Assembly: GCA_902614355.1 (NCBI GenBank)
Contig: CACMKP010000001.1
Location: 1 to 64,000 of the forward strand
DNA length: 64,000 nt
Source of the DNA: an uncultured Pelagibacteraceae bacterium
GTDB taxonomy: Bacteria > Pseudomonadota > Alphaproteobacteria > Pelagibacterales > Pelagibacteraceae
Direction of reading: 5' to 3'
The translations under genes and the position numbers were made by a program. The notes beneath the pieces are model-generated. The model searched no databases and was not told the DNA's origin. It was given only the letters and a program-made list of their open reading frames with translations. Positions 25,161 through 38,239 of this stretch are shown one piece after another (positions within the stretch are counted from its first letter, which is position 1; the number at the start of each line of letters is the position of its first letter).

Positions 25161-26561
25161 TTAAGAATGTATTGCTCTTTTGTCCACAGATAAAGCTGCC
25201 TCTTTAACTGCTTCTGAAAATGTAGGATGTGCATGACATGTTCTTGCAATATCCTCTGAACTAGCCCCAAATTCCATTGCTATTCCAATTTCAGCAATCA
25301 ACTCACCAGCGTGAGGTCCTATTAGATGTGCTCCCAAAACCTTGTCTGTTTTTTCGTCTGCTAAAATTTTAACAAAGCCATCGGTATCATCTATAGCCTT
25401 TGCTCTCGAGTTTGCCATGAATGAAAATTTTCCAATTTTATATTTTATATTCAATTCATTTAGTTGTTCTTCAGTTTTCCCTATTGATGCAACTTCTGGT
25501 GTTGTATAAATTACACCTGGAATAGTATTGTAATTTACGTGGCCTGATTGTCCAACAATATTTTCAGCAACTGCAATCCCCTCATCTTCAGCTTTATGTG
25601 CAAGCATCGGTCCGCTAATAACATCGCCTATTGCATAAATATTATCTATATTTGTTTTAAAATTTTTATCAGTTTTTATTCTATTTTTACCATCTAGATT
25701 TATACCAATTTTTTCTAAATTAAGTCCTTCGGTATTTGGTTTTCTGCCTACTGAAATTAGAACAACGTCGCAATCAAAATCTTTTTTATTTCCATCCTTA
25801 TCAGTTGTTGAAACGATCGCACTAGAATTTTTTTTTGTGATTTCATCGACTTTATGTTGCATATGGAATTTAATTCCTTGTTTTTTTAAAATTTTCATAA
25901 ATTCGTTAGAGATTTCCTTATCCATACCTGGAGTAATATGATCTAAAAACTCAACTACATGAACCTCTGCTCCTAGCCTTGACCAGACAGATCCCATTTC
26001 CAAACCTATATACCCACCACCTACAACAACCATCTTTTTTGGAACCTTATCTAATTTTAATACACCTGTTGAAGAGACTATTATTTTTTCATCAAAATTA
26101 ATACCTGGTAAAGATGTGGGGACTGAACCAGTTGCAATAATAATCTTTTCAGAAAATATCAATGTTTCACTTTTATCGGCGTCTTTTATAGAAATTTCGT
26201 TTTTAGATTTAAAACTTCCAACACCTTTGAAATAAGTCACATTATTTTTTTTGAGCAAAAATTCAACTCCTTTTGTCAAGACTGTGACTGCTTTTTCTTT
26301 ACTTTTCATCATTTTGTTTAAATTTAGTTTTACTTCACCAACCTCGATACCTTTATTTGATAAGTTTTTGACTTTATAAAATTCTTCTGACAAATTTAAT
26401 AAGCTTTTTGATGGGATGCATCCAATATTCAAACAGGTGCCACCAAGAGACCCTCTGGACTCTATACAGGCTGTTTTGAGACCCAATTGTGCAAGTCTAA
26501 TTGCACATACGTAACCCCCTGGGCCTCCTCCAATCACAACTGCTTGAAATTTATCTACCAT
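25161..26561 (-). CDS. lpd: dihydrolipoyl dehydrogenase
   Basis: GGGPGGYVCAIRLAQLG, GGTCLNIGCIPSKSLL, C-terminal CHAHPTFSEAVKEAAL. Confidence 0.97.
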   Translation of the reverse strand: MVDKFQAVVIGGGPGGYVCAIRLAQLGLKTACIESRGSLGGTCLNIGCIPSKSLLNLSEEFYKVKNLSNKGIEVGEVKLNLNKMMKSKEKAVTVLTKGVEFLLKKNNVTYFKGVGSFKSKNEISIKDADKSETLIFSEKIIIATGSVPTSLPGINFDEKIIVSSTGVLKLDKVPKKMVVVGGGYIGLEMGSVWSRLGAEVHVVEFLDHITPGMDKEISNEFMKILKKQGIKFHMQHKVDEITKKNSSAIVSTTDKDGNKKDFDCDVVLISVGRKPNTEGLNLEKIGINLDGKNRIKTDKNFKTNIDNIYAIGDVISGPMLAHKAEDEGIAVAENIVGQSGHVNYNTIPGVIYTTPEVASIGKTEEQLNELNIKYKIGKFSFMANSRAKAIDDTDGFVKILADEKTDKVLGAHLIGPHAGELIAEIGIAMEFGASSEDIARTCHAHPTFSEAVKEAALSVDKRAIHS

Positions 26562-27860
26562 TTAAATATCTAAAAAAAGCCTTCTTGGATCTTCTAAATT
26601 TTCTTTTATCATTTTTAAAAAAGAAACAGACTCTTTACCATCGATGATTCTATGATCATAAGATAAAGCTAAATACATAACTGGTCTAATTTTTATTTCA
26701 CCATCAATTACCACAGGTCTCTCAACAATGTTGTGCATACCTAAAACACCAGACTGAGGTAGATTTAATATAGGTGTTGATAGCATAGATCCATAAACTC
26801 CTCCATTACTTATTGTAAAAGTTCCACCTTGAAGATCTTCTATGGTAAGTTTACCACTTTTTGCCTTGTCTGATATTTCTTTTATATTTTTTTCAATATC
26901 TGCAAATGACATCATATCAGCGTCCTTTAAAACAGGAACTACCAATCCTTTATCTGTACCGACTGCAAAACTAATATTGTAATAGTTTTTGTAGATAATT
27001 TCGTCACCTTCGATCTCAGCATTTACAGCAGGAAAGTTTTTTAGAGCGACTATGGATGCCTTTACAAAAAACGACATCATACCAAGCTTAATTCCAAATC
27101 TACTTTGGAAATCATCTTGGTTATTTTTTCTCATTTCAATTACACTAGTCATATCTACTTCATTAAAAGTAGTTAACAATGCAGCATTCTCTTGAGCCTG
27201 TTTTAGTCTTTTGGCGATTGTTTGTCTTAATCTGGTCATTTTGATTCGCTCTTCTTGACCATATTTCACTTTTCTTTCTGACGGAGGAGGGTTTATACTC
27301 ATTAAACTAATCAAATCACCTTTTAATAATCTTCCATCTTTTCCTGAACCTTTAATTGTTTCCAGATTGATCTTATTTTCAGCAACAATTTTTCTTACCG
27401 CAGGTGACAAAACCTGTTTGTTTGATTTTTCTTTTAATGATGGCTCAGTTTCTACTTCTTTTGTTAAAACAAGTGGTTGGTCATGCTCAACTGGTTCTGT
27501 AATAACCTCATTATCTAATAATTGTGGTTCTGTTTGCTTAGACTCTAAATTTTCAATATCGTTTTTGTTAACTTTTGGTTTTATTTTTTCAATTTTTTCC
27601 TCTTTTTTTTTTGGAAGATCTTCGCTTTGATCTACAGATCCTAAATCTGCTCCAACTTCAACAACTGAGCCCTCATTTGAAATAACTTCAGTTAGTGTGC
27701 CTGATATTGGTGAGGGAACTTCTAGATTAACCTTGTCGGTTTCAAGTTCTACGATTGGTTCATCTGCTTGAACTATATCACCCTTTTTTTTGAGCCATTT
27801 AGAGACTGTTGCTTCTGTAATACTTTCGCCTAGAACAGGAACTTTAATTTTTTCACTCAT
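26562..27860 (-). CDS. sucB: 2-oxoglutarate dehydrogenase E2 (dihydrolipoyl succinyltransferase)
   Basis: Lipoyl domain [15 protein letters not shown]; catalytic [20 protein letters not shown]. Confidence 0.97.
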   Translation of the reverse strand: MSEKIKVPVLGESITEATVSKWLKKKGDIVQADEPIVELETDKVNLEVPSPISGTLTEVISNEGSVVEVGADLGSVDQSEDLPKKKEEKIEKIKPKVNKNDIENLESKQTEPQLLDNEVITEPVEHDQPLVLTKEVETEPSLKEKSNKQVLSPAVRKIVAENKINLETIKGSGKDGRLLKGDLISLMSINPPPSERKVKYGQEERIKMTRLRQTIAKRLKQAQENAALLTTFNEVDMTSVIEMRKNNQDDFQSRFGIKLGMMSFFVKASIVALKNFPAVNAEIEGDEIIYKNYYNISFAVGTDKGLVVPVLKDADMMSFADIEKNIKEISDKAKSGKLTIEDLQGGTFTISNGGVYGSMLSTPILNLPQSGVLGMHNIVERPVVIDGEIKIRPVMYLALSYDHRIIDGKESVSFLKMIKENLEDPRRLFLDI

Positions 27861-27866
27861 AATAAA

Positions 27867-30785
27867 CTAATCAAAAACTTTCTTTATTATTTCTTGTTGT
27901 TGAGAAATATGTCTTTTAGCATATCCTGTAGCGGGTGATGCATCAGGACTTCTTCCAATATAAGAAACATAATTATTATTAGCTTTTATATTATCTAATG
28001 TCCATTGGATATAGTCTCTAACTGAAAACCAAGCCCCCATATTTTTTGGTTCCTCCTGACACCAGTAAAAATTAGCATTCTTGGCATAAGGTTTTAGTTC
28101 CTTTGCAAGAGCTTTGGCTGGAAAGGGATAAAGTTGTTCAACTCTATAAAATACAATATCATCTTTTTTAAGTTTTTCTCTAGCCTCAAGTAAATCAAAA
28201 TAAATTTTTCCAGAACAAATAATCACTTTTTTGATTTTTTGGGATTTTTTTAATTTTATAAATCCTTTAGTTTTTGGATCTATAGCATGATCCCATAAAA
28301 CTCTATGAAAAGAATTTTTTTTATTAAAATCATCTAAATCAGAAATACAATGTTTGTGTCTTAATAAAGATTTAGGCGTCATAATTATTAAAGGTTTTCT
28401 AAAATCTCTATGCATTTGTCTTCTTAAGGCATGAAAATAGTTTGCTGGGGTTGTACAATTCATAACTTGTAAATTATCATTTGAACATAATTGTAAAAAC
28501 CTTTCCAACCTTGCTGATGAATGCTCTGGTCCCTGTCCTTCATACCCATGAGGTAATAGCATTACTATCCCAGATGCTCTATTCCATTTTCTCTCTCCTG
28601 ATGCAATAAATTGATCAATTACTACTTGAGCACCATTTGCAAAATCACCAAATTGAGCCTCCCAAAGAGTGAGGGTGTTTGGTTCTACAAGACTGTAGCC
28701 ATATTCAAAACCTAAAACTGCAAGTTCTGATAAAAAACTATCCACTACTTCAAATTGCTTTTGATTTTTAGAAATATTATTAAGAGGAACATACCTAGAA
28801 TTATCTATTTGATTTCTTAAAACGGAATGTCTTTGACTGAATGTCCCCCTACCAGAGTCTTGTCCTACAAGTCTAACTGGATATCCTTCCTCAAGCAAAG
28901 ATCCAAACGCAAGAGCCTCTGCAGAAGACCAATCGATTCCAGTACCTTTTTCAATCCTTTCTTTTCTGACATTAAATATTTTAGAGATAGTTTTGTGAAT
29001 ATTCTTTTCCTTCGGAATGACATTTATTTTATTTGAAATTATTTTTATTTTATTTTCGTCATAGCCGGTTATACCCCTCTTATCTTTACCTTTTTCAGGC
29101 TTATATCTTGACCATGTTCCCTCAAACCATTCTATTTTAGGTTTATAATCTTTTGCACTCTTATATTGTTCATCAAGCAAATTCTTAAATGATTTGACGT
29201 TTTGATCTAACAATTCTTGCGTTATAGAGTTTTCATTTACAAGTTTACTTCCATAAATTTTATAAACACTGGGATGTGATCTAATTTTTTTATACATTAA
29301 AGGTTGGGTAAATGAAGGCTCATCTCCTTCATTATGTCCAAACCTTCTATAACAAATTAAGTCTACTACTACGTCTCTGTTAAACTTTAATCGAAACTCT
29401 GTAGCTATTCTGGTCGCATAAACAACTGCTTCTGGGTCGTCTCCATTAACATGAAGGATCGGTGCTTCTACCATTTTTGCAACATCTGATGGATAAGGTG
29501 AGGACCTAGCAAATCTTGGGCTAGTAGTAAATCCTATTTGATTATTAACAATAATATGAATTGTTCCACCAGTATTATGTCCTGGTAATCCAGACATTGC
29601 AAAACATTCAGCTACAACTCCTTGGCCAGCAAAAGCTGCATCTCCATGAATAAGAATAGGTATTACTTTATTTCTCTCTTTATCTTTATGGAAATATTGT
29701 TTGGCCCTTGTCTGTCCTAAAACCACTGGATTAACAGCTTCTAAATGAGAAGGGTTGTCTGTTAAACTTACATGAACCGAATTTCCATCAAACTCTCTAT
29801 CTGATGATGCTCCAAGATGATATTTGACATCTCCAGCGCTATCTTCAGTATCAGAACTAAACTCACCAGCAAATTCATTAAAAATTCTTTTATAAGATTT
29901 TTGTAGAACATTTGCTAAAACATTCAGTCTGCCTCTGTGAGACATACCTATCTTAACTTCTTTAATATTGTTTTGCCCTCCAATTTTTATTATTTGTTCA
30001 AGTGCAGGTATTAAACTTTCTCCACCATCTAAACCAAACCTTTTTGTTCCCACATACTTGGTGGCTAAAAATTTTTCAAAACCTTCTGCCTGTACTAATT
30101 TATTTAGAATTGCCTCCTTACCATTTTTTGTAAACTGAAGTGCATTTTTATCTTGCTCTATTCTGTCTCTAAACCACTTTCTTTCTACAGGATTTGAAAT
30201 ATGCATAAACTCATAACCTATTTTTCCACAATAGGTCCTCTTCATAAATTTAAGTATCTCTCTTATATTTGCATATTTACGATTGATCACTCCATTTAGA
30301 AAAATTTTCTTTTCATAGTTTTCTTTTTTAAAACCATAGAATTCAGGATGTAGTTCGTCTAAATATTCTGACTCTCTCATTTCTAGAGGATCAAGATCTG
30401 CTAATAAATGGCCCCTTAATCTATATGCTCTAATTAATGCTACAGCACTTATAGAATCTTTGTTAGAGTCAGCAAGTAATTGAAAATTAAATTTTTCTGA
30501 TAAATCTGATTTAATATTGTCTACATAACCTTTATCTTGCTCTTCTATTTTCTTTTGTAGTTCATCTATATTTATTTTTTTTTTAGTTGGTCCCCAAGAT
30601 GGACCATTAATTTCTTTTGCAATTACATTTAATTCTTCACCAATCCCCTCAAAATAATTTGCCCAACTTTCAGGAAGATCTGTGTCTTTATTAATAAATT
30701 TTAAATACATCTCTTCTATGAACGCACTATTAGACTTATTTAAAAATGAAGTTTTTTCGAAATCAAGATTTTTTGATGAAGACAT
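27867..30785 (-). CDS. sucA: 2-oxoglutarate dehydrogenase E1
   Basis: GMSHRGRLNVLANVL, HGDAAFAGQGVVAE, YRRFGHNEGDEPSFTQP; 972 aa. Confidence 0.98.
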   Translation of the reverse strand: MSSSKNLDFEKTSFLNKSNSAFIEEMYLKFINKDTDLPESWANYFEGIGEELNVIAKEINGPSWGPTKKKINIDELQKKIEEQDKGYVDNIKSDLSEKFNFQLLADSNKDSISAVALIRAYRLRGHLLADLDPLEMRESEYLDELHPEFYGFKKENYEKKIFLNGVINRKYANIREILKFMKRTYCGKIGYEFMHISNPVERKWFRDRIEQDKNALQFTKNGKEAILNKLVQAEGFEKFLATKYVGTKRFGLDGGESLIPALEQIIKIGGQNNIKEVKIGMSHRGRLNVLANVLQKSYKRIFNEFAGEFSSDTEDSAGDVKYHLGASSDREFDGNSVHVSLTDNPSHLEAVNPVVLGQTRAKQYFHKDKERNKVIPILIHGDAAFAGQGVVAECFAMSGLPGHNTGGTIHIIVNNQIGFTTSPRFARSSPYPSDVAKMVEAPILHVNGDDPEAVVYATRIATEFRLKFNRDVVVDLICYRRFGHNEGDEPSFTQPLMYKKIRSHPSVYKIYGSKLVNENSITQELLDQNVKSFKNLLDEQYKSAKDYKPKIEWFEGTWSRYKPEKGKDKRGITGYDENKIKIISNKINVIPKEKNIHKTISKIFNVRKERIEKGTGIDWSSAEALAFGSLLEEGYPVRLVGQDSGRGTFSQRHSVLRNQIDNSRYVPLNNISKNQKQFEVVDSFLSELAVLGFEYGYSLVEPNTLTLWEAQFGDFANGAQVVIDQFIASGERKWNRASGIVMLLPHGYEGQGPEHSSARLERFLQLCSNDNLQVMNCTTPANYFHALRRQMHRDFRKPLIIMTPKSLLRHKHCISDLDDFNKKNSFHRVLWDHAIDPKTKGFIKLKKSQKIKKVIICSGKIYFDLLEAREKLKKDDIVFYRVEQLYPFPAKALAKELKPYAKNANFYWCQEEPKNMGAWFSVRDYIQWTLDNIKANNNYVSYIGRSPDASPATGYAKRHISQQQEIIKKVFD

Positions 30786-30820
30786 CTTTTTAATTTAATA
30801 TATCTCTCTAATATTTTTTT

Positions 30821-31696
30821 TCAATTAGACAGTTTATTAAATAAAGTTTTTCCAATAATTGATGGTGATTTAGCAACAGTAATACCACTTTCTTCCATCT
30901 TTTTAATTTTATCTTTGGCTCCACCTTTGCCACCTGAAATTATAGCACCAGCATGCCCCATTCTTCTGCCTGGAGGGGCAGTAATTCCTGCAATAAAGCC
31001 AACTATAGGCTTTTTGATCTTATGATTTTTTATAAATTCAGCAGCTTCTTCTTCAGCAGTTCCTCCAATTTCACCAATCATTAAAATAGACTCTGTTTCA
31101 TCATCATTTAAAAATAAATCTAGACAATCTATAAAATTTGTACCATTTATAGGATCTCCACCAATTCCAATACAAGTTGATTGACCGAGTCCATTTTCAG
31201 TTGTTTGAGCCACTGCCTCATATGTTAATGTGCCTGACCTTGATACAATTCCAACACTTCCTCTTTTATGGATATTGCCTGGCATAATTCCTATTTTACA
31301 TTCGTCTGGTGTAATTATTCCTGGACAATTGGGTCCAATCAATCTGCAACTAGATCTGCTTAATTTTTGTCTGACCTTAAGCATATCCTGAATTGGAATT
31401 CCTTCAGTTATACAAACAATAAGTTCAATTGATGCATCAATTGCTTCAATAATTGCTGCTGCTGCAAATTTAGCAGGTACATAAATCATAGTTGCATCTG
31501 CTCCTAGTTCATTTTTTGCCTCTAAAACACTATTAAAAACTGGTCTGTCTAAATGTTTTTGTCCACCTTTCTTTGGTGTAACTCCACCAACAAGATTGGT
31601 TCCATATTTTATAGCTTGCTCTGAATGGAAAGTACCATGCGCGCCAGTAAATCCTTGACAAATTACTTTAGTATTCTTGTTTACTAAAACTGACAT
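30821..31696 (-). CDS. sucD: succinyl-CoA ligase alpha subunit
   Basis: [44 protein letters not shown]. Confidence 0.98.
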   Translation of the reverse strand: MSVLVNKNTKVICQGFTGAHGTFHSEQAIKYGTNLVGGVTPKKGGQKHLDRPVFNSVLEAKNELGADATMIYVPAKFAAAAIIEAIDASIELIVCITEGIPIQDMLKVRQKLSRSSCRLIGPNCPGIITPDECKIGIMPGNIHKRGSVGIVSRSGTLTYEAVAQTTENGLGQSTCIGIGGDPINGTNFIDCLDLFLNDDETESILMIGEIGGTAEEEAAEFIKNHKIKKPIVGFIAGITAPPGRRMGHAGAIISGGKGGAKDKIKKMEESGITVAKSPSIIGKTLFNKLSN

Positions 31697-31697
31697 A

Positions 31698-32858
31698 TTA
31701 TTTTATTGCCTCAACAATTTTTTTAGCCGCATCATCTAAATTTTCTGCAGAAATTAATTTTAATCCAGAATTATCAAGGATCTCTTTGCCTTCTTTAAAA
31801 TTTGTACCTGCTAATCTTACAACTAAAGGAACACTAATATTTATTTCTTTAGCTGCATCAACTACTCCTTGAGCAAGAACATCGCATCGCATAATTCCCC
31901 CAAAAATATTTATTAAAATACCTTTAACATTTTTATCTGATAGAATTATCTTTAATGCAGCAGATACTTTTTCTTTAGATGCTCCACCACCTACATCTAA
32001 AAAATTTGCTGGCTCTTTTCCATATAATTTAATTATATCCATCGTTGCCATTGCTAATCCTGCTCCATTCACCATACAGCCGATACTGCCATCTAGCTTG
32101 ATATATGCAAGATCATGCTTGCTAGCTTCTATCTCAGTAGGATCTTCTTCATTTAAATCTCTTAATTCAACAATTTCTGGATGTCTGAATAAAGCATTTG
32201 AATCGAAATTTACTTTAGCATCTAAACAAAGAATTTTTTCTTCTTTTGTCAAAATCAATGGATTTACTTCAACCATGTTTGCATCTGTACTAACAAACAT
32301 TTTAAATATCGATTTTATTAGTAACACTGCTTGCTTTTTTACATCTTCTTTTAAATTAAAAATTTTAATTACTTTTTCACAATCTAAATTAGAAATTTCG
32401 TTACCCATATCTACTTTTGTAGTTATAATTTTTTCAGGTGAGCTGCTTGCAACTTCTTCAATGTCCATTCCTCCTTGATCGCTTGATATGAACGCAATTT
32501 TAGAACTTGCTCTATCAACTAGACACGATAAATAAAACTCTTTATCTATGTTTGAAGACTCCTCTACGTATAATCTTTTTACCTCTCTACCCTCAGGACC
32601 AGTTTGATGAGTTATTAGTCTTTTTCCAAGTAATTCTTTGGCCGCTACTGTAAGTTCCTCTATTGAGTTTAAAATTTTTACACCACCTGCTTTTCCTCTA
32701 CCACCAGCATGAATTTGGGCTTTAAGAACATATTTATCAGTTTTTAATACTTTTGCTTTTTCAATAAGTTCATCAACACTGAGTGCAAATACCCCTTTAG
32801 GAACTACAGCTCCATATTTTTTTAATATTTGTTTTGCTTGATGCTCGTGAATATTCAT
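31698..32858 (-). CDS. sucC: succinyl-CoA ligase beta subunit
   Basis: [46 protein letters not shown]. Confidence 0.98.
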   Translation of the reverse strand: MNIHEHQAKQILKKYGAVVPKGVFALSVDELIEKAKVLKTDKYVLKAQIHAGGRGKAGGVKILNSIEELTVAAKELLGKRLITHQTGPEGREVKRLYVEESSNIDKEFYLSCLVDRASSKIAFISSDQGGMDIEEVASSSPEKIITTKVDMGNEISNLDCEKVIKIFNLKEDVKKQAVLLIKSIFKMFVSTDANMVEVNPLILTKEEKILCLDAKVNFDSNALFRHPEIVELRDLNEEDPTEIEASKHDLAYIKLDGSIGCMVNGAGLAMATMDIIKLYGKEPANFLDVGGGASKEKVSAALKIILSDKNVKGILINIFGGIMRCDVLAQGVVDAAKEINISVPLVVRLAGTNFKEGKEILDNSGLKLISAENLDDAAKKIVEAIK

Positions 32859-32860
32859 TA

Positions 32861-33823
32861 TTATTTAGATAAATCAGGATCTATATTAGATGCAGCTTCC
32901 CATAAAGCTTTTACAGCATCTATTGAATGCATAAATTCTTTTTTTTCTTTTTCATCTAAATCAATCTCTTGGATTTTTTCTACTCCATCTTTTCCAATTA
33001 CAACAGGAACACCTGCATAAACATTTTTCACACCGTATTCTCCATTTAATTGTACAGCACAAGGTAATAATTTTTTCTGATCATTCAAATATGCTTCTGC
33101 CATTTGAACACCTGAAGCTGCTGGTGCATAAAAAGCTGATCCTTTTTCTAAAAATTTAACTATCTCTGCACCACCATCTCGTGTTCTTTGATTAATTTCC
33201 TCAATTCTCTCTAAAGAGATCTTTCCATTCTTTACAAACTCTAGCAACGGTTTACCTGAAATTTTTGTAAATCTTGGCATAGGAACCATGGTGTCACCAT
33301 GACCACCCATAACCATTGCCTCAATTTCTCTTACCGGCACATTTAATTCTAGTGATAAAAATAATTTAAATCTTGAACTATCTAAAATACCTGCCATACC
33401 AACAACTTTATTTGATGGCAAACCTGAAAATTTTTGGAATGCCATAACCATGACATCTAAAGGATTAGTGATACAAATCACAAAGGCGTTCGGAGCATTT
33501 TTCTTTACCCCTTCAGCAACTTGTTTAATAATTTTTAAATTAATTCCAAGAAGATCATCTCGGCTCATTCCAGGTTTTCTTGGGACACCCGCTGTAATTA
33601 TAATTACATCTGAATTTTTTATATCCTCATATTTATCAGTTCCAGAAAACCTGACATTAAATCCATCTACAGATGAAGATTGTGCAATATCTAATGCCTT
33701 TCCTTTTGCAATACCACTAGCCACATCAAATAAAACCACTTCATTAACTAGTTCTTTTGTTCCTATTAAATGTGCAAGAGTTCCACCAATTTGTCCTGCT
33801 CCAATTAAAGATATTTTGCTCAT
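32861..33823 (-). CDS. mdh: malate dehydrogenase (LDH-like type)
   Basis: [46 protein letters not shown]. Confidence 0.97.
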   Translation of the reverse strand: MSKISLIGAGQIGGTLAHLIGTKELVNEVVLFDVASGIAKGKALDIAQSSSVDGFNVRFSGTDKYEDIKNSDVIIITAGVPRKPGMSRDDLLGINLKIIKQVAEGVKKNAPNAFVICITNPLDVMVMAFQKFSGLPSNKVVGMAGILDSSRFKLFLSLELNVPVREIEAMVMGGHGDTMVPMPRFTKISGKPLLEFVKNGKISLERIEEINQRTRDGGAEIVKFLEKGSAFYAPAASGVQMAEAYLNDQKKLLPCAVQLNGEYGVKNVYAGVPVVIGKDGVEKIQEIDLDEKEKKEFMHSIDAVKALWEAASNIDPDLSK

Positions 33824-33827
33824 TTTT

Positions 33828-35321
33828 TTATTTCATTGTTGGCATCACAAATTCGGCATTAGACCGAATACCTGAAGGCCATCTAGATGTTATTGTTTTT
33901 AATTTTGTATAAAATTTAATCCCTTCCATGCCATGCATTGCACTATCGCCAAATAAAGATCTTTTCCATCCACCAAAACTATGAAAAGCCATTGGCACAG
34001 GAATAGGCACATTAATACCAACCATACCTACTTGAATTTTACTTGCAAAAGTTCTTCCGGCATCACCATCCCTTGTGTAAATACTTACTCCATTTCCATA
34101 TTCATGATCATTGATTAATTTTGCTGCTTCTTCGAAAGTTTTAACTCTCACAACAGATAAAACAGGCCCAAAAATTTCTTCCTTATAAATTCTCATATCT
34201 TTTTTAACATGATCAAATAAACAGCCGCCAATATAGAAGCCATTCTCATATCCTTGTAATTTTAAATTTCTTCCATCAACTATTAATTTTGCACCTTCTT
34301 TTTCACCCAGGTCTACATAACTTTTTACTTTTTCAAGATGTTCTTTTGTAACTAATGGGCCCATCTCAGAGTCCTTATCCATCCCGGGACCAACCTTTAA
34401 AGCTTCAGCTTTTTTTGATAATCTTGACACTAATTCATCTCCTATATCACCCACTGCAACTGCCACCGATTGAGCCATACATCGTTCTCCAGCAGACCCA
34501 TAAGCAGCCCCCATTAAGCCGTTTACTGCACCATCCAAGTCACAATCAGGCATAACAACTAAATGATTTTTTGCACCACCAAGTGCTTGAACTCTTTTTT
34601 CATTTTTAGCTGAGTTTTCATAAATGTATTTAGCAATAGGAGTGGAACCAACAAAACTCACTGCTTTAATATCTTTGTTTGTTAAAATTGCATCAACCGC
34701 TTCTTTATCACCATTTACAACATTAAAAACTCCATCAGGAAGTCCAGCCTCTTTTAATAATTCAGCTAACTTAATCGAGCATGATGGATCTTTTTCGGAT
34801 GGCTTTAAAATAAAAGTATTTCCACAAGCAATTGCTATTGGAAACATCCACATAGGGACCATTGCCGGAAAATTAAATGGAGTGATACCAGCAACAACTC
34901 CTAAAGGCTGTCTCATAGACCAACTATCAACGTTGGTTCCAACATTTTCTGAAAATTCCCCTTTAAGCAAATGAGGAATACCACACGCAAATTCTACAAC
35001 TTCTAAACCTCTAGTAAGAGAACCTCTTGCATCCTCATAAACCTTTCCATGTTCTGAAACTATTAGTTTTGTTAACTCATCTGAATTTTTTTCTATAAGT
35101 TCCTTAAATTTGAACATTATTCTAGCTCTTTGGAGTGGAGGTTTTAAAGACCATTCTTTAAAGGCTTCTCTAGCAATTAAAACTGCTTTATCCAGATCAT
35201 CTTTAGAGCCTAACCTCACTTCTTTTTCTTGTTCACCTGTAGCCGGATTAAAAACTTTACCTTTTTTATTAGAAGTGCCAGGAATTATTTTTCCACCAAC
35301 AAAATGTTCAATTAATTTCAT
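33828..35321 (-). CDS. mmsA: methylmalonate-semialdehyde dehydrogenase (CoA-acylating)
   Basis: [63 protein letters not shown]. Confidence 0.94.
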   Translation of the reverse strand: MKLIEHFVGGKIIPGTSNKKGKVFNPATGEQEKEVRLGSKDDLDKAVLIAREAFKEWSLKPPLQRARIMFKFKELIEKNSDELTKLIVSEHGKVYEDARGSLTRGLEVVEFACGIPHLLKGEFSENVGTNVDSWSMRQPLGVVAGITPFNFPAMVPMWMFPIAIACGNTFILKPSEKDPSCSIKLAELLKEAGLPDGVFNVVNGDKEAVDAILTNKDIKAVSFVGSTPIAKYIYENSAKNEKRVQALGGAKNHLVVMPDCDLDGAVNGLMGAAYGSAGERCMAQSVAVAVGDIGDELVSRLSKKAEALKVGPGMDKDSEMGPLVTKEHLEKVKSYVDLGEKEGAKLIVDGRNLKLQGYENGFYIGGCLFDHVKKDMRIYKEEIFGPVLSVVRVKTFEEAAKLINDHEYGNGVSIYTRDGDAGRTFASKIQVGMVGINVPIPVPMAFHSFGGWKRSLFGDSAMHGMEGIKFYTKLKTITSRWPSGIRSNAEFVMPTMK

Positions 35322-35363
35322 GAATAGGGTGTTTTAGATTAAAAATTCTTATTAGTCTATTGT

Positions 35364-36146
35364 TTAAATATTGGCAGTTGCTAACATTTTTTTTATTTCA
35401 GCAATAGCTTTTGCAGGATTTAAACCTTTAGGACAAGCACTAGTACAGTTCATAATTGTATGACACCTATAAAGTTTAAGTTCATCTGCCACTTTTTTTA
35501 GTCTGGCATTTCTTTCCTCATCTCTGCTATCAACTATCCATCTATATGCCTGTAAAAGAACTGCAGGACCTAAATATTTATCACCGTTCCACCAATAGCT
35601 TGGGCATGATGTTGAACAACAAGCACACATAATACACTCATATGCACCATCTAGTTTAGCCCTATCTTCTTTAGATTGAATAATTTCATTTGTCTCGGAT
35701 TTGGAATTATTCTTTAGCCAAGGCTCGATTGACTGATATTGTTTATACAATCCATCTAAATCTCCGATTAAATCTTTTTTAACTTTTAGGTGTGGTAATG
35801 GATAAATATCTATATCACCATCTATTTCTTCGTGTGGTTTTGTGCATGCTAAACCATTTTTGCCACCCATATTCATTGCACATGACCCACAAACTCCATG
35901 AGCACAAGATCTCCTATAAGCTAATGTTGGATCTATCTCATTTTTAATTTTATTTAAAATATCTAAAACTTTGGATGGACAATTGTCCATATCAACCTCG
36001 TAGCTATCTATACGAGGATTTTCGCCAGTTGAAGGGTCCCATCTATAAATATTTACTTTTCTTAAATTTTTTGAGCCAGTTTTATCTTTAAAATATTTAC
36101 CTTTTTTTATTTCTGAGTCTTTAGGTAAATTAATTTGTACCATCAA
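35364..36146 (-). CDS. sdhB: succinate dehydrogenase iron-sulfur subunit
   Basis: [16 protein letters not shown] [2Fe-2S]; [40 protein letters not shown]. Confidence 0.98.
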   Translation of the reverse strand: MMVQINLPKDSEIKKGKYFKDKTGSKNLRKVNIYRWDPSTGENPRIDSYEVDMDNCPSKVLDILNKIKNEIDPTLAYRRSCAHGVCGSCAMNMGGKNGLACTKPHEEIDGDIDIYPLPHLKVKKDLIGDLDGLYKQYQSIEPWLKNNSKSETNEIIQSKEDRAKLDGAYECIMCACCSTSCPSYWWNGDKYLGPAVLLQAYRWIVDSRDEERNARLKKVADELKLYRCHTIMNCTSACPKGLNPAKAIAEIKKMLATANI

Positions 36147-37918
36147 TATACTCTTTCCTGAGGTGGAAAATATTGAACATCGTTGGTTAAAGTAGACTTA
36201 TGAACTTCTCTATAACTTATTTTAGTATCTTTTCCATTGCACCAAGCAAGGGTATGTTGCATGAATTTTTCGTCATCTCTTTTTGGGTAATCCTCCCTCG
36301 CATGAGCCCCTCGGCTCTCTTTTCTGTTATACGCTGAATCTACTGTTACAACTGCCTGTCTTATTAAATTATCAAATTCAAGTGTCTCTACTAAATCTGT
36401 GTTAAATATTAAAGATTTATCTTTTACTGATACAGAGTCTAATCCATCGTAGGTTTCTCTAATTTCATTAACACCTTCTTTTAAAGTTTTCTCTGTTCTA
36501 AAAACTGCACATTTTGATTGCATTGTTTTTTGCATTGATTGTCTCAATTCTGCTGTACCGATATCTCCCTCTGCATTCCTTAATTTGTCAAAACGATCCA
36601 AACATTTTTGTGTTTGTGTCTCACTAATTTGTTCATGAGGCGTCCCTGGTTTAATTAATTCTGCTGCTCTTTTTGCTGCTGCTCTTCCAAAAACAACTAA
36701 GTCAATTAACGAATTGGAACCTAATCTATTAGCTCCGTGCACTGACACGCATGCAGCTTCTCCTATTGCCATTAATCCAGGCACAGTTTTTTCTGAACCG
36801 TTAACAGTCAGTACTTCTGCTTTGTAATTCGTTGGAATGCCACCCATATTGTAATGAACAGTTGGTACTACAGGAATTGGATCTTTTGTAACATCAACAT
36901 TTGCAAATAATCGCGCAGCATCAGTAATACCTGGCAACCTACTTTCAATTATATCTTTATCTAAGTGGCTTAAATTCAAATGAACATGATCTTGATCTTT
37001 TCCAACACCTCTTCCTTCATTTATTTCAATTGACATTGATCTACTTACAACATCTCTTGATGCCAAATCTTTTGCTTTAGGTGCATATCTCTCCATAAAC
37101 CTTTCACCTTTAGAATTTGTTAGGTAGCCTCCTTCACCTCTAGCACCTTCAGTTATTAATGTACCATGTCCATAAATTCCTGTAGGATGAAATTGAACAA
37201 ATTCCATATCCTGAAGTGGCAAACCTGCTCTTAAAACCATAGCATTTCCATCTCCAGTGCATGTGTGTGCTGAGGTTGCTGAATAATAAACTTTTCCATA
37301 ACCACCTGTTGCAATAATTACTGTATGGGCTCTGAATCTATGAATAGTTCCGTCGTTTAAATTCCAAGCAATTAAACCTTTACATGCACCATCTTTCATT
37401 AACAAATCTAGTGCAAAATATTCAATAAAAAATTCTGTTTTGTGTTTTAAAGCTTGTCCATACAAAGTATGTAAAATTGCATGTCCAGTTCTATCAGCAG
37501 CAGCACAAGTTCTTTGGACGATTCCATTTCCATAATCTTTGGTCATACCACCAAATGGTCTCTGATAAATCTTTCCATCCTCCGTTCTACTAAACGGTAC
37601 ACCGTATTTTTCTAATTCAATTACTGCCTTTGGAGCTTCTTTACATAGGTATTCAATACTGTCTTGATCGCCTAGCCAATCTGCACCTTTGACTGTGTCA
37701 TACATATGCCAACGCCAATCATCCTCTCCCATGTTACCAAGCGCAGCTGATATTCCTCCTTGCGCAGCAGAAGTATGACTTCTAGTAGGAAACACTTTTG
37801 AGATACATGCAGTTTTTAATCCTGCTTCACTTAAACCTACTGCAGCTCTTAGTCCGGACCCACCCGCACCTAAAACAACAACGTCATACTCATGATCAAC
37901 TATTTTATAAGAACTCAT
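36143..37918 (-). CDS. sdhA: succinate dehydrogenase flavoprotein subunit
   Basis: [36 protein letters not shown]-terminal ARAREDYP-like [23 protein letters not shown]. Confidence 0.98.
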   Translation of the reverse strand: MSSYKIVDHEYDVVVLGAGGSGLRAAVGLSEAGLKTACISKVFPTRSHTSAAQGGISAALGNMGEDDWRWHMYDTVKGADWLGDQDSIEYLCKEAPKAVIELEKYGVPFSRTEDGKIYQRPFGGMTKDYGNGIVQRTCAAADRTGHAILHTLYGQALKHKTEFFIEYFALDLLMKDGACKGLIAWNLNDGTIHRFRAHTVIIATGGYGKVYYSATSAHTCTGDGNAMVLRAGLPLQDMEFVQFHPTGIYGHGTLITEGARGEGGYLTNSKGERFMERYAPKAKDLASRDVVSRSMSIEINEGRGVGKDQDHVHLNLSHLDKDIIESRLPGITDAARLFANVDVTKDPIPVVPTVHYNMGGIPTNYKAEVLTVNGSEKTVPGLMAIGEAACVSVHGANRLGSNSLIDLVVFGRAAAKRAAELIKPGTPHEQISETQTQKCLDRFDKLRNAEGDIGTAELRQSMQKTMQSKCAVFRTEKTLKEGVNEIRETYDGLDSVSVKDKSLIFNTDLVETLEFDNLIRQAVVTVDSAYNRKESRGAHAREDYPKRDDEKFMQHTLAWCNGKDTKISYREVHKSTLTNDVQYFPPQERVY

Positions 37919-37920
37919 AT

Positions 37921-38238
37921 TTAATTAATTAATATAATTGTAATTAGAGGAATTACCACTGCCGAAATATATAAAAGCCTATTTGCGACATTTTTGATTT
38001 TATCTTCCTTAATATAATCCTCAAAAACCTCACTTATACTTAATGCAGAAAAGAAATAAGCATTAACAATAAATATACTAAACAAAAACTTAGTTAAGGG
38101 GTTTGAAAAAAAGCTTACAAAATCTAAGTAATCTTGGTCATAGATTTTTATAAAGTTTAAAATAAACCACAACATCAGTGGAACTAGTAATGCACCACTT
38201 ATTTTTAAAAAAATCCACTTCTTCGTTGCATTTATCAT
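37921..38238 (-). CDS. sdhD: succinate dehydrogenase membrane anchor subunit (no histidine residues)
   Basis: Position between sdhC and sdhA; three TM segments; VFEDYI aligns with the quinone-site D-Y motif of SdhD. Confidence 0.85.
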   Translation of the reverse strand: MINATKKWIFLKISGALLVPLMLWFILNFIKIYDQDYLDFVSFFSNPLTKFLFSIFIVNAYFFSALSISEVFEDYIKEDKIKNVANRLLYISAVVIPLITIILIN

Positions 38239-38239
38239 G

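Noticed and set aside
32098-32478. 126-aa plus-strand ORF opposite sucC
   Set aside because: Shadow ORF; sucC is unambiguous.
33450-33875. 141-aa plus-strand ORF opposite mdh
   Set aside because: Shadow ORF on a well-supported mdh gene.
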